From positions 1 to 27,991 of the forward strand of contig ML976732.1 of assembly GCA_010015655.1 (NCBI GenBank): a DNA stretch of 27,991 bases, in the 5' to 3' direction. The notes beneath the pieces are model-generated. The model ran no database searches and was not told where the DNA came from. It worked only from the letters and a program-made list of their open reading frames with translations. Source of the DNA: Bimuria novae-zelandiae CBS 107.79. Taxonomy: Eukaryota; Ascomycota; Dothideomycetes; Pleosporales; Didymosphaeriaceae. The number at the start of each line of letters is the position of its first letter. Within the stretch, counting starts at the first letter, position 1. A program made the translations under genes and the position numbers. Positions 1 to 10,867 of the stretch are shown here, in pieces.

Positions 1-149
1 ATATTACTAAAATTAAGTTCCTACCTTATTTTATTACCACTTTTAAGGCTATAATAACTTAAAGTAATATCTAAGGAGGCTTTTAAGGCGCTAGCCTTAT
101 TCCCCTTAACCTAAAAGTAGTAATATTAATACTTAACGTTTGTCTGCGT

Positions 150-626
150 ACGCCTTCGCCTTCTACTATACGCGATAGTACGTGGCAGTCGCAGACGCCT
201 AGCAACACTCTAGAATTAGGGTTATAATTAACGCTAGTAAAGGAGAGGATTTAAAGGCACCTAGATAGCTCCCTAATAAGTATAGTTAAGGCAGTTAAAA
301 AGCTTGTAAAAGGCGCTAAGCTAATAGCGTATTCTCTAGTATTAATAATAAAGCGTAACGCTAAGCTTTAAGCTACTAATAAGGCTACTATACAACGTAA
401 ATTGCATAAGAGAAAGCGACTATAGTAAGAAGAGGTCCTTATAACTACTAATAGCTAGTAACTAGCTACCCTAAAGGACTTTGCGGCGCGTAGTAATAAG
501 AAGAAGGCGAAGAAGAGGGTGCGCGCTAATAGAGGTAAATTAACTTAACGGCGCTATAGACGCTGCGGCAAGGCTAGGCATAATTCGCGCACGTGTAAAA
601 AAGAAGTAGAAGTAGATTCTGAGTAG
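150..626 (+). pseudogene. C-terminus of a Fot1/Molly-like (pogo-type) DNA transposase, RIP-decayed
   Basis: A plus-strand frame can be read through from about 150 to the stop at 624-626, interrupted by several TAA/TAG codons. It matches the end of fungal Fot1/Molly-type Tc1-pogo transposases: a helical Lys/Arg-rich stretch, then a small zinc-knuckle-like motif near 561-600 (RRCGKARHNSRTCKK) and an acidic tail VEVDSE before the stop. The DDE catalytic domain is not in the window; it would lie upstream of base 1. Family members act in the nucleus, cutting and pasting the element at TA sites. This copy is dead: its stops fall where Gln codons are expected, as RIP would produce. Family assignment is from the C-terminal pattern only. 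Confidence 0.65.
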
Positions 627-679
627 ATTGGCCTACTACAATTTCTTATTACTATTTGTGTGCGTTCTGTACTATTGTG

Positions 680-752
680 TAGAGTGTAGATTTTGATGGG
701 GTCTTGGCATTTTCGGCCACTCGCTATGCCCGGCCACTCGCTATGCATGTAC
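680..752. repeat. Probable terminal region of the left-edge Fot1-like transposon, with a 15-bp direct repeat
   Basis: Just after the transposase stop the composition returns to GC-balanced. The 15-mer ggccactcgctatgc occurs twice, at 715-729 and 732-746, followed by atgtacg. A TA dinucleotide at the end would fit a Tc1/pogo insertion site. The matching 5' terminus is outside the window, so the terminal inverted repeat cannot be confirmed. A minus-strand open frame over 554-748 is an accident of this segment. Confidence 0.35.
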
Positions 753-879
753 GTTATATAATTTTATAATATTAATAAAATCTAATTCTATAACAACGCG
801 TGTTATAGTAGTCCTTAATAAGCCTAAGGACTAGTAGGCATAGATTTTTCTTTGTAAGGATGCCACGTAGTAACACGAT

Positions 880-3800
880 CTATAGTAGTATTGCAACCTT
901 AAGGTTGCTATAGCTAATCTGCCTCTACTTACAGAGCCTGTTAAGTCTATAGCGCACTAATATAAAGTTACTAAAGTATTTAGTATAATATACGCTAACG
1001 CTAACCTTAATAATACTAAATTTGAATACTATTAATTTAAGTATAACTAATATAAGAAGTAATATACCTGCTACCTTAAGTAAAAGTAGGTACTTTAAAA
1101 CCTAAATATAAATATTAGTAAAATAATCGCTAAGCGCTATATCTACTTATTATATAATAAAGACACGTCGTACGCATAGCTTATCTCCGTTAAAAAGTAC
1201 TTTATATTATTAATAATTGTCTACTAATATAACCTAATTAATAACTCTAAGCGCTTATATATCCTGCTAAAATTATATAACTTTAAAGACTAGCTATATT
1301 TATAAATTAAAGTTATTAGCTAGTATACTAAAATTATTTTATTTAACGTACAAGGCACGCGCGTATAAGAAGACATTCTAATAATTATTAAAAGTATTAA
1401 CTCTAAATACGCTATGCCTAAGCTAATTAAGCTATTTAAGTATAAGAATAATAATATATAAATAGCTACGCTAAAGGACTATGTCTCTATATATATAATA
1501 TATATTTAATAAGTCTAACCTAGTCCGTAGAAGCTTAATAGTATAGTAAGTAACCTTTAAGCAGCAAAGACGTAGAGTAATATTAAGGATAATAATAAGT
1601 CTACTCTATGTTAAGCGCTAAGGAGCGTATATCTCTATAATAATAAATACTAGTATAGTTCGTGCTACTACCTTAATAAGGACTTCTACTTATAACTAAG
1701 TAACTTTAAAAAAGATCCTACTACGCGCTAGCGTATTAATTAAGCTTTATAAAATAAATTTAGCCTACTTACGCGAATATAGAAGATAGTAAATAAAATA
1801 AGTATTTTTTTGAAGATAACACTAGCTACTATAGCTATCTACCTTAATAATAAGCGTCTACTAAGTAATAGTAGCTTAGCTTTTATAATAGGCTTATATA
1901 GTATAGTAAGTAATGTTTTAGCTACTTTAGCTAATAACTGTAACATAATTCTGCTAGATAAGTTAACTATTACTACAATTAATAATTATATTATAACTTT
2001 TTAAGACTAATAAATCCTTAACCTAGGTTTTAATATCTATATTAGGCGAGGAATAAGAATGCGTTAAGGATACTAATATAATTATTAAAATAAGTAAGTA
2101 CTACTATAAAATTAAGGCCTAAAGCAAGATAACTCTTATAGTTAATATACTAATAGGTATACTACTAACGCTAATTACTTATATTACTTTAGTACTTAGC
2201 TTTATTATAAGTATAGTTAGCCTTAGACGCTGTTACGATATTTGTATCTACTTTAACTTAGGTTAAGTTACGCTGTATAATAAACACGGTATTATTACTT
2301 ACCTAAAGTACTGTAACGACTACTGGCTTATTAACGTAGATTTTTTTTATTATTTAACGAAGTTATCCTTGCATATAATAACTATTTAAACACGTCTATT
2401 AGAGGCACTAAAGAAGATCTAAAAGATCTCTCTAATGCTAGCTTATAAAGTTTAGAGCTATTTAGGACGTAAGGTTATATATTACCTAAATAATAATATT
2501 AAAGAAGTAATAGTAAAAGGGTCTACTAACTAAGACTTTTATTAAATCTATATAGAATTAAAGTTAATAGAGTAGGTTTTTTACTATACGCTAAAAGACA
2601 TTATCTATCCCTTTTATTAAATCTTAATTAATCTTATATAACTATAATAATAGGGAAAGTCTTATTATAATAGCGATGAGTAGGATACTTATACTATCTA
2701 TTAACACTTACATTAGTACGAAGCAGAGACCTTTCTAATAAAAATAGAAGCTTAGCTAGGCCCCTAGCTATAGAACACTATATAATATATTTAGTGTTAG
2801 TATAACTATAACGTAATTATAATTAAGCTTAACACTTAGCGTGGCATTATTAACTTTATAAAATAACTTTACACTAACTTAAGTATATACTTTAAGCTAC
2901 GCGCTCTCGATACTCCTACGTAAAATAAGGGTATTAAAATTACTAATAAGCTAATTATAATAAAGACCCGTATCCTACGTCTCTAGGCTAACTTTTTAAA
3001 GTAATTAATAAATAAGTTAATAAAAATATTAGTATATCTACTTAATTAAATACTATCTAAAGTCCTTAATTAGTGTACGCTATATAAAGTTATCTAAAGT
3101 ATAAAGACTATAATAAGCTATTTTTAACTAATTAGTTATTACGCGTATATCCATAATAAATATTTATTACGTAGAGTAAAGATAGCCTCGCGCGTCCTAA
3201 TTAGCCATTTTATAGGCTATAATAGCACTAATATTTTTTAAATTTAGGTATTAATAAAGAATTAAGTTATTCGCACACGAGACGTAGTATTTAATATATT
3301 TACCTTTTATAAAGGCTAAAATAGCTATATAGATAACTTAATAGTTTATAGAGATTATTAAGATTCTTAACGTCCCTAAGGCGTACGAAGATAAAATAAT
3401 ATATTTATTGAGTAACTTATAATATTACATTAGCGACTTCTCTACAACGAAGCCACTTCTAGACTAATAGTAACACTAATGCCTACCGTATAATCGTCTA
3501 AGCCATTAGTGGGGGGTAATACTAATTGACTAACCTCTTAATATTAATTACTGTTTAATAACATTGCAGATATATTAATACCTCTTAATTAGATAGTAGA
3601 CTCTCTTATAGGGCGCTACTACGCTTGTATCTTTTATCCTACGTCCTTATAATAAAAGGTTACTAAATAATTAGCTAATAAAATTAAAGGATATATACTT
3701 AACTAACGTAGTAATCACGCTTTATAGCATTAAAATCTAAATATTTTATAAAAGAATATACTTAACATAAAGCGCGTTTAAAATCTAATAAACCTAAGTA

Positions 3801-4150
3801 ACTTATAAACGTACGCTATTTAATTAGGAGCTTAAAATATTACTAATTACCTATATATCTTTACTATAATAACAATTACCCGTAATGTAAAGATAGGTAA
3901 CTTTTAAATTTATTAAAGCTAGTTACTACCTATCCTAAAATATATTAGCTAACTCAAGTTATATTTATATATCGCTAAGTTTATAAAAGCTATTAAGTAT
4001 AAATATTAAGAGGTTTAAGATAAAGGTTACTTTTACAAGATTTTAGTAATATATTAAACTACGCAGACTGAAGGCGTTAAGGTAATTTTACTTATATAAG
4101 TGTTTATGTATAAGTTTAATAAGGACAGTTATAAATAATTTAATTCTATA
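880..4150 (+). pseudogene. Ty1/copia-type retrotransposon polyprotein remnant (gag-integrase-RT start), RIP-decayed
   Basis: Landmarks read on the plus strand in one frame. A GAG-pre-integrase region lies at about 2,430-2,600 (IKEVIVKGSTN). Integrase C-terminal/linker sequence lies at about 3,100-3,300, with FIGYNSTNIF, then a stop in place of Arg, then VIRTRDVVFN, typical of fungal copia elements. The start of reverse transcriptase is at about 4,060-4,135 (TEGVKVILLI, stop, VFMYKFNKDSYK). All three share the same phase, so this was one polyprotein that has suffered few indels. Stops are TAA or TAG, mostly where Gln, Trp or Arg is expected. The catalytic part of RT and RNase H is missing, so the element is 3'-truncated. 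Limits are approximate, and the first 1.5 kb (gag) is assigned mainly by position. A 16-bp perfect palindrome, gcaaccttaaggttgc, lies at 893-908. Confidence 0.7.
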
Positions 4151-4211
4151 ATAAACTATAGAATAACTAATTAGGGGATTTACTAATCTGTTATAAGAGA
4201 TATACTCGTAG

Positions 4212-4531
4212 TGTTAATAAGTTAACTATAAGGAGTAGGAAAAGTATAAAGAAATTATTAAACTATATAGTATTTATCCTAGTCTTTACTATTATTAAAA
4301 TTATTATTATAGTCCCGCAAAGGCCTTCTTCTTAGAGGTAGTCTCTAGGACTTACTATAGTTTTAATCCTTATGCAGGACTTCTTGCTTATACAGGACTA
4401 TATTACGTAATTACTAACCTAAGCTGCCCCGCGCCTTTGTGTGTTCCTTTGACGCGGTTATTTCGCTAATAATAACTCTCTTGGCGTAATTTTCTAGTTT
4501 CTTTGTTCCTGTGGGGTTCGTGATCGTAACA
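4212..4531. mobile_element. Possible solo LTR (TGTTA...TAACA)
   Basis: A block beginning tgttaataag and ending gatcgtaaca has TGTTA/TAACA inverted ends. It is flanked by cgtag (4,207-4,211) and cttag (4,532-4,536), which match at 4 of 5 bases. Its second half (about 4,420-4,531) is GC-balanced, unlike the AT-rich sequence around it. It lies between copia RT sequence and hAT sequence, as an insertion would. With no second copy and an imperfect duplication this is tentative. Confidence 0.3.
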
Positions 4532-4549
4532 CTTAGTCTATTATTAGCT

Positions 4550-4760
4550 TAAGTTATATAATAAGTACCCAGCGTTAGCGTAGTTTACGCTTAATATAAT
4601 AAGTATTCTAGTCTTTAGGATAGAGTATAAGCGCTTATTTAGTAAACTTAGTAGCTTATTAAAGCTAAAGTAGCGTAAAATAAGCTTATAATTACTAGCT
4701 ACTCTATAGTGCGTGCGGAGCTAGTTAAAGGCTATTTATATAAGTAGTAATAATAAAGTT
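4550..4760 (+). pseudogene. hAT-family transposase, C-terminal dimerisation region remnant
   Basis: The plus-strand frame starting at 4,566 reads YPALA, stop, FTLNIISI, then about five residues on IEYKRLFSKL, and later LLATL, stop, CVRS. This is the order and spacing of the hAT dimerisation domain: YP-L-ALDI-SIP, then E-ER-FS, then an alternating helix with CL-SW. Stops replace expected Gln/Trp codons, as in RIP. The BED zinc finger and RNase H-like catalytic parts are not recognisable upstream, where copia sequence and a possible LTR lie. The element end is probably near 4,900 but no terminal repeat was seen. It is a dead fragment next to the gene island. Confidence 0.55.
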
Positions 4761-4929
4761 AATAAGGTTAACCTTACTAACGCAGTAATTAAGACTCTAT
4801 ATAGTATATTTAAATAGAATAATTAGCTACTATACTATAGTACAATACTATAATTTTAGCTTAATATTTATAAATTTATTTTTTAAATTAAGTATAAATT
4901 ATCATTAAGACCTCCTAATTAAGTCCTCT

Positions 4930-6227
4930 AGCACCGTTAAGGCACATTAAATCAAGTCAACGGGTAGATTTGGACTGGATTTGTTTGTTGACAATTGTGC
5001 ATGTGGGTACAAGCTTATCTATATACAATGAACCTGCACACAGGCCATTCAGTAGCCACGTGATTGAGCTCATGTCGTTAGCCGATCTCCGGATGTTCCC
5101 CATTTGGCAGTGGTAGCATGATGCATGATACAGTGCAAGGGCTGATTGGTTGGTGTTTTAAACATGCCACCGCCGGTTTTGGGCCTTTCGTTGCGTGATC
5201 GGTTCCCTTGGAGCACTGTGTTTGAAGACGTCACAGGAAGCCCCAACAAAACTCTTTCAAAAAGATTTTATTGCCTCTTCATTGCGTAGGATATATTGTC
5301 CATACTAGAAATTACAGGGAAGTGAGACAGAAAAGAAAAGTGGGTCCGCGAAATGGCATTTACATCAGACGCCAACACCTACCGCACAGGATTGCAAAAG
5401 CGATATAATCTTCTTAATTAATATGCAAGACGACCGCAAGCCATGGCGCTACCCTCCTGGGAAGCTATGAGTCCATCCGATAACAAGTCCGAGTACGAAG
5501 ACAGTATGGTGCCAAAATAGCACTTCGCACCATGACAGGGCTTTGCATTCTTCCTTTAGTTAACTGGCGGATTTTTTACTCCCCTTTTGTAATACAAAAA
5601 GAGGACATCATCCTTAAGCGCCAGCTATGACCTTGGGAAATCGTTGGGTACGCACGAGGAACATTTAAAGAAGTGCTCAAAAGAAATCAATACCGTTGCC
5701 AACTCGTCAGGATTCGTGGCCGATAGTTCTGGAGAAATTTCACCGCTGCTCACCGTGATCTGTAAAATATCATCGATCACAAGGATCGCTCCGGTTCTCA
5801 GCGTTATGCTATCGGCGGAGGAACGTATACAACTGAGAAGTCGCTCGGAAGCAAGCCTTGCAGGTCATTCTCGATGACGTTGTAACGGAGGAGGATTTTT
5901 GTGCAGTACAATGAGGTACTCCGATGGAATCGAAAGATCTTCCGGCCCGAACATTGTTGTGCACGCAGTGAAGGAGGATTCCCAGAACCGGTTGGCATCT
6001 TTCAGTTCAACTTAGTCCAGGACGAGTGGGCAGAATGTGGACAGTTTTCCCAGGTGTCAGTCATCCCATCAACATTTTTTCATTCAAACATCCTGCTGTG
6101 CAGTCATTGTCGCCTTATTGCGATATTTGTCATGCAGTAATCGCGCGTGTGCGTAGCCATGAGTGCAGGAACTTGCACATTGGCGCAACGAGCGCACGCC
6201 TTCCAACTTCGGCACTGGTCCTCCACA
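4930..6227. other. GC-balanced stretch with no recognisable gene
   Basis: About 1.3 kb between the mutated block and the permease stop codon. Composition is normal, and CA and TG dinucleotides are common, so it has not been through RIP. Several open frames of 64-79 codons occur on both strands (5,644-5,877, 5,804-5,998, 5,901-6,140, 6,026-6,253), but they overlap each other and show no family motif or consistent splice pattern. The part nearest 6,227 should hold the permease 3' UTR and polyadenylation region. A 15-bp perfect palindrome (ttttgtaatacaaaa) lies at 5,585-5,599. A lineage-specific small gene cannot be excluded. Confidence 0.5.
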
Positions 6228-7919
6228 TCAAATCCCATTTACGTCTGCCGTAGAATCCGCCGGAGAGACTGCCATGGGCTCTGCCTCATTGAGATCTGCA
6301 TCGCTTGAATCCGAGAGCGTCCCATTGCGGATTTGCATCAACTCCCTAGCATGCAGTACCCGTATTGTCAACGCTGTGACAATCAACATGAAGCTCAAGC
6401 AGCTGACAGTAATGAAGCCCTTGCGGTATTCAGGTGCTTCAACCTGCTGCCAAACAATAAGCGGCAGCCACGCTTGCAGCACGTAAGCCAGCTCGTTCAT
6501 GCTTGCTATAACAATAGCACGTTCTTCGTTGTCGCGTGTGCAAATTTCGTGAGCCCAACTAAAATATCAAAATCAGTTCCGGAGTGTCCAGACAATGGTC
6601 GAGGCGACTTACGCCATGCAAAGTCCAGAAAGGGCGCCCAAAACGCCCGTTAACGAAAGACATGCCCATTTCCACCGTGTAGGAATATTCCATATGGCCA
6701 GCGACACTTCAGTCATAATATTCACACATCCGCCGAAAACTATCAACGGCCATCGTGCTCCCTTCAGCAGCCCGTCACTGATCCAAGCCATTGAAAGCGT
6801 CGATACAACTTGCACGCCATTCGTAATCGTAGGGTACACATTGATCTCGCTTACTGTGTACTTCGGATCCTTCGACGCCTTTAGGTACTGCTGGAACACG
6901 GGCGCTGCGCCCACACCGCCATTGTTGAAGAAAACGTACAAAGGCGTCAGCATCCAGATGTGCCATGAGGAGAAGATTTTCTTGAACTTCGCCTTAGTGT
7001 AAGGCTTTCGCTCCTCGCGTCCCTCAAGCTGCATACGCTTTTGTGCGAGCTGGACTTCTGCCTCTGTGAGGTACCATGGCTTCGCGATCTCGGGCACGTC
7101 GGGTATGAACCAGAAGCCTGCGATGGCGATGGGGAGGGAGATGATGCCGTCGACAATGAAGAGCCATTGCCAGCCGGCCATACCGTGTCGCCCATCCATC
7201 TTGTATACCGCAGCCATCAGATAACCACTGAACATTGTTCCGATTGCTGAGCTGGTGTGGAATATGCAAGAGCGCTTGGCGAGTTCTTCGTGTCGGTACC
7301 ATGATCCTGACCGGTTAGCATGTCGAAAAGGCTGACAAGGCTGATCTACTTACCTATAATGTACTGCATGCCAGGGTAGAAAGTGCTCTCTGCGAGTCCA
7401 ATAAAGAATCGCAATACATAGATAGATGTGGCACTGTTAGCCTTCGCAAGGCAAAACGTCAAGACCGCCCATGTCATTTCCATCAGCGGAATCCATCTGG
7501 AAGGACGAATGCGCGTGAGGAGCATGTTACTGGGCAGCTCGCCGATGACATATCCGACTGTCCAGCATGTCTGCATGTAGTTGAGTTGATTCTTGTACAA
7601 TCCTAGGTCTTCTTTCATGCCGGATACGAAAGCGCTGTTGATGTTGGTCTGGTCAAGGTACTTGATGAAGTATCCTGACGAAAACAATTAGCATTGATCG
7701 CAACTTGGAAGAAGGGTTCATACCTAGCGACGCAAATGTCAAAAGCGCTGCGTCGAGCTTGAACAAGAACCATCTCTCCTCCGGTGGCTTGTCCAGTGTA
7801 TCCCACAGGTAGTAGTACCATTTATGCGGCTTGTTCTTGACCTCTTCGGACACTTCGATGACTTGAGGAAGCTCCGTCGCCGAGTGAAGCGTCTTCGGGT
7901 GCAGCGATGGTCGGCCCAT
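6228..7919 (-). CDS. MFS permease of the Dal5 (allantoate/pantothenate/sulfonate anion:cation symporter) family
   Basis: Plasma-membrane symporter of a small organic anion; the substrate is not shown. Four exons (7919-7724, 7674-7354, 7306-6613, 6558-6228) join across GT-AG introns of 49, 47 and 54 bp into 513 codons, normal for the family. A soluble N-terminus (about 1-50) precedes the first membrane helix. Helix 1 ends in LDQTNINSAF (72-81), then comes GYVIGELPSN, the loop-2/3 RPSRWIP stretch, FFIGLAESTFYPGMQY and SWYRHEELAKR, all Dal5/ACS hallmarks. A Gly/Trp-rich AGWQWLFIVDG segment ends the first half. The second half has FNNGG, WISDG and the tail motif WAHEICTRDNEERA...AWLPLIVWQQVEAPEYRKG, as in fungal pantothenate/Dal5 carriers. 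The C-terminus is acidic and cytosolic. The ATG at 7919-7917 is the first in frame. It shares orientation with the monooxygenase 771 bp upstream. Family confidence is high. Yeast Soa1, a sulfonate/thiosulfate carrier, belongs to the same family. Confidence 0.93.
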
Positions 7920-8690
7920 GGCTATCGATTACCGTTCAGTCGCAGGTAAAGATTGGCTTCTCGTACGCCGACGAACCAGGCGGCGGCTCAGTATAAGACA
8001 TCAACGTGTCGCCCGGAAAATCCCCGGCTCTTAGTTGCGAACTCGGCTTTCGATCGTCCTGACGCAAGAGCAAGCCTCCATCACCACATTCATCCAGATG
8101 CTATGGTCCAACTGGCTTCCCCACTCTGCAGTGCGACTGTAACAGCGACGGCGACGCTACAATAAGCAACAGCCGGTAGTCGATGAACGTCATTGCAGGG
8201 TACAACAGCGAGCTCGAAGATGCTAGGATTGTCGCAGCACATGTTGTTCAATGTATGGGGCTCGTCCAAGGCATCGTTCTGGGAAGTGTGGCGTATAAGG
8301 TTATAGCCAATGAAGGTTGGCGGACGTAGCGTGCACCCTCTTGCATATTGCGTGCCCGGAGATAAGCGTAACGTGATTGATAAGGAGGGTCCACGAATCT
8401 TGCACTTGCTTAGCCTTGCTAATGAGAGATGGAGGCGCTTTGAAGAGGAAGTGGCTATGGATGCTCGTTCCGAAGTGTTAAGACGCCGTGCCTAAGCTGC
8501 GAAGTTGTTCGCACGCCTTGCACGCAACGACGGACGTACTCGCCTCGCTTCTTGGCTACGCGAGTTGACTGTCGCATGTTTTGATGGACCGAAACAAGCA
8601 GGAGTGAGGTTTGAAGACCGTTTTTGTTTAGTTGTAGTCTTGTTTTCGGCAGTTGAAATGGTGCCATGCAACAGTTGTCCGCCAGAGCGA
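7920..8690. other. Intergenic region: permease promoter and monooxygenase 3' flank
   Basis: 771 bp between two minus-strand genes, GC-balanced and without RIP signs. It must hold the 3' end of the monooxygenase transcript (right) and the permease promoter (left). A short plus-strand frame of 48 codons at 8,183-8,329 and another of 61 codons at 8,310-8,495 lack homology cues. The near-palindrome atgaacgtcat (8,183-8,193) resembles a bZIP half-site pair but is not an exact CYS3/MetR consensus. No TATA box stands out. Confidence 0.5.
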
Positions 8691-10303
8691 CTATGCGCAA
8701 GTCACGCCCAATTTCTTCACCGGGTCACCAGTCCCAGCCATCATGGCTTTTACCCTAGCAACGAGCTCGGCTTTTGCTTCATGCCAAGTCTCAGTATGCC
8801 CGTACAGTTTTTCATCCAGCTGAGAATTTACAAACTCTAGAAGCTGATTCACGTACTCAACTTCCTTGTCTCTAAGACTGTGAAACGCCTTGCCATATCC
8901 TTTGAGTGCGACCCTCTCATCGTATTCCTTCCTCATGGCCTCCTCGCTCGGTAGCTTCACTTTTCCAGAGACCACCTTGGCTGCAGCCATGGCTTGAAAT
9001 TCGAACAGCGTGAATGTTGCTGTGAAAAAGGGCACACCGATGAAGATCAAGCTCGGGTCCGGGATGTAGAAAATATCCCTGTGCAGATTGTGCAGTTGAG
9101 TACCATCCGTGACAAGCGTTGTAGGCGAGGCGTCCACAGGGGCTGTGTCATCGGAGTGCAACTCGGGCAGGAATGGTATCGTGATGTGGTATCCAGTACA
9201 AATCAGAATGTTGTGCAGTCCACATATTGTCTGTCCAGTCTTCAATCTTACAGTGACCGGCAAGGGTTCGTTTTCGCCCAAGTTCAGCCCATGGCTATCT
9301 GAGATCTCGAAAGCTACAACTTCTGCAACTCGAGCTGCATTTTCAGGAAGTAGAGTAACAGGAAGATCGAATGCACCACCACGATGGCTTTGATAGATGT
9401 TGGTGGCTAAGGGACCTATCTCGCGTGCAATATCAGTTGAAGACACGCTCGCTCCGATTAGAAGTACGTTCTTATTCTTGTAACGTTCGGGTGTCCGGTA
9501 ACCTTTAGAATGCTGGATCCTGGCAGGGAATAGCCGTTTCAGTTCTCCAAGGCCAGGTATGTCCGGCACCCTAGGTGCGTGGTAGTGACCAGCGGCCACT
9601 ACGACCGTATCGTATTTCTATGCCACATAAGCTTTGGACAAGCATCTGATCTGGTTCCATACCGAGATCTCTGGTCTACGTTCTACCTGGCCATTGGGCC
9701 GGAGCTCAAGAGTCACACTCTGGACTTCCCACTGATCATCTACCTTCGATACGTGCTTCACTTCGGTATCATAACGAGTTATATTGTGCACACCAGTTTT
9801 CACCGCGGTGTCCTGGATGTAGTCTTTGAGAACAGCATGACTGACGTATTGTTCTGTTCCAGCCGGGAACGGATTTAGCGTAGTCGTCAACAAACTCGTG
9901 CTGATATTATTTTTCAAGCCGACATAGCAAGGTCTGGATCCGATATTCTATTAGACTGTCTTTTTTCTGAAAATTTAGATTACGTACCCAGGCGGTGCGT
10001 GTCTCAGTCGCTCAGTCTCGGTCTCGCGGAGTGTCAAGGTCGGGTCATCCCCATAGTTTTCTGCCTTTGATGCCACCACAGACGGATATGCAGGCTCAAG
10101 AGGTACGCGTTTGTCGTAAAGCCTAAGCGAAACAATCAGCGGAGTTAGCGACAACTTGAAGACACAACCTACCAAACCCCACCTGCGGCACTAGATCGTT
10201 CAAAGACTGTCACGTCCAGTCCTTCTTGTTGCAAGTGAGCAGCAGATACTACCCCACTTATTCCAGCTCCTATCACTGCCACACGACGTGCTGATGTGGA
10301 CAT
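8691..10303 (-). CDS. Flavin-containing monooxygenase (class B FMO-like, FAD/NADPH)
   Basis: Predicted to insert one oxygen atom from O2 into a nucleophilic N or S centre or a carbonyl neighbour, using FAD and NADPH, probably in the cytosol. Four exons (10303-10173, 10122-9988, 9933-9663, 9617-8691) join across GT-AG introns of 50, 54 and 45 bp into 487 codons, usual for fungal FMOs. FAD Rossmann motif GAGISG is at 11-16, followed by the acidic strand end VFER and AAGGVW. PCYVGLKNN follows at 90-98 and VVVAAGHYHAPRVPDIPG at about 184-201. The FMO fingerprint region is FPARIQHSKGY (209-219), with Ala where Gly is usual. The second nucleotide-binding motif is GASVSS (234-239), also lacking the second Gly. 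CTGY is at 319-322. The ATG at 10,303 opens directly into the FAD strand, so no signal peptide is present. It shares a 564-bp promoter region with the divergent dioxygenase. The substrate is unknown. Confidence 0.92.
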
Positions 10304-10867
10304 GTTGTGAACACAAGAAGATGAATCGGATAGGTTTCTACCCAAATTCGGATGCGTTGCGCTCGTGACAGTGAATCTCGGTCGAGGCGAAAGAGAATAA
10401 TGGATGGGAGAGTCTCATCCACATCCACTCATGTCGTGTCGTGATTTCTATATATTTCGGTAACAACGTGATAGAGACGGCCTCTAGCCTTGGTGTGGCT
10501 CAGATGGTTTGGAACCGATAACATAGGAGCACGCGGTGGCAGCGCGATTTAGCGCACGGATTGCGAATCTCAACCACGCGGCCCTCACGCCACACTTGGG
10601 ACATTCGGTCCGAAAGCCAGTCTACACTTCGGCCGATGTGATGAGGATTGAAAATCAAAGAGCGCGCCATAATCCTAGTTCATGAGCTGATCGAAGCTGT
10701 TTGGCCTCGCGTAGGAGCTACCCCGCAAGCTAACGTTCGGAGTTGCATCGCGTTGACAGATGATTACAACCGCATATCAAACATAAAAGCCCTAAACGAA
10801 ACCTTCGAAAAGCCATCGTCTCAAGCGCACTCATCCAAAGCACACTCATCTCACAGTTACAAAAACC
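10304..10867. promoter_or_regulatory. Shared divergent promoter of the monooxygenase and dioxygenase genes
   Basis: 564 bp between two divergent start codons, so both promoters lie here. A TATA-like tatata at 10,449-10,454 sits about 150 bp upstream of the monooxygenase ATG. A cataaaag at 10,782-10,789 lies about 80 bp upstream of the dioxygenase ATG. Two dyads lie near the middle: ttcggtccgaa (10,604-10,614, a CGG-N1-CCG arrangement) and tcggccga (10,629-10,636, within cac...gtg flanks). CGG dyads are the usual target type of fungal Zn2Cys6 regulators, so co-regulation by such a factor is possible. No regulator gene is in the window. Confidence 0.55.

Noticed and set aside
554..748. 64-codon minus-strand open frame near the left edge
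   Set aside because: It overlaps the plus-strand transposase tail and its terminal repeat; no family features.
801..875. TGTTA...TAACA block as a possible copia 5' LTR
   Set aside because: Only 75 bp, no matching second copy and no target duplication (acgcg against cgatc).
1810..2004. 64-codon plus-strand open frame in the AT-rich block
   Set aside because: It lies inside the copia remnant, has the low-complexity Leu/Ile/Asn composition of mutated DNA and is not a separate gene.
5440..5520. A 25-codon frame starting in good context (MALPSWEAMSPSDN)
   Set aside because: Too short, and no plausible downstream exon could be joined with convincing splice sites.
5644..6253. Cluster of 64-79 codon frames downstream of the permease, one with a CDICHAVIARVRSHEC stretch resembling a zinc-binding motif
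   Set aside because: Frames overlap on both strands, lack splice support and the Cys/His spacing does not fit a known finger.
6333..7302. Several 69-135 codon plus- and minus-strand frames over the permease gene
   Set aside because: Shadows of the spliced permease reading frame in other phases.
8994..9878. Plus-strand frames of 94-102 codons opposite the monooxygenase
   Set aside because: Antisense shadows; the minus-strand frame has clear FAD and NADPH motifs.
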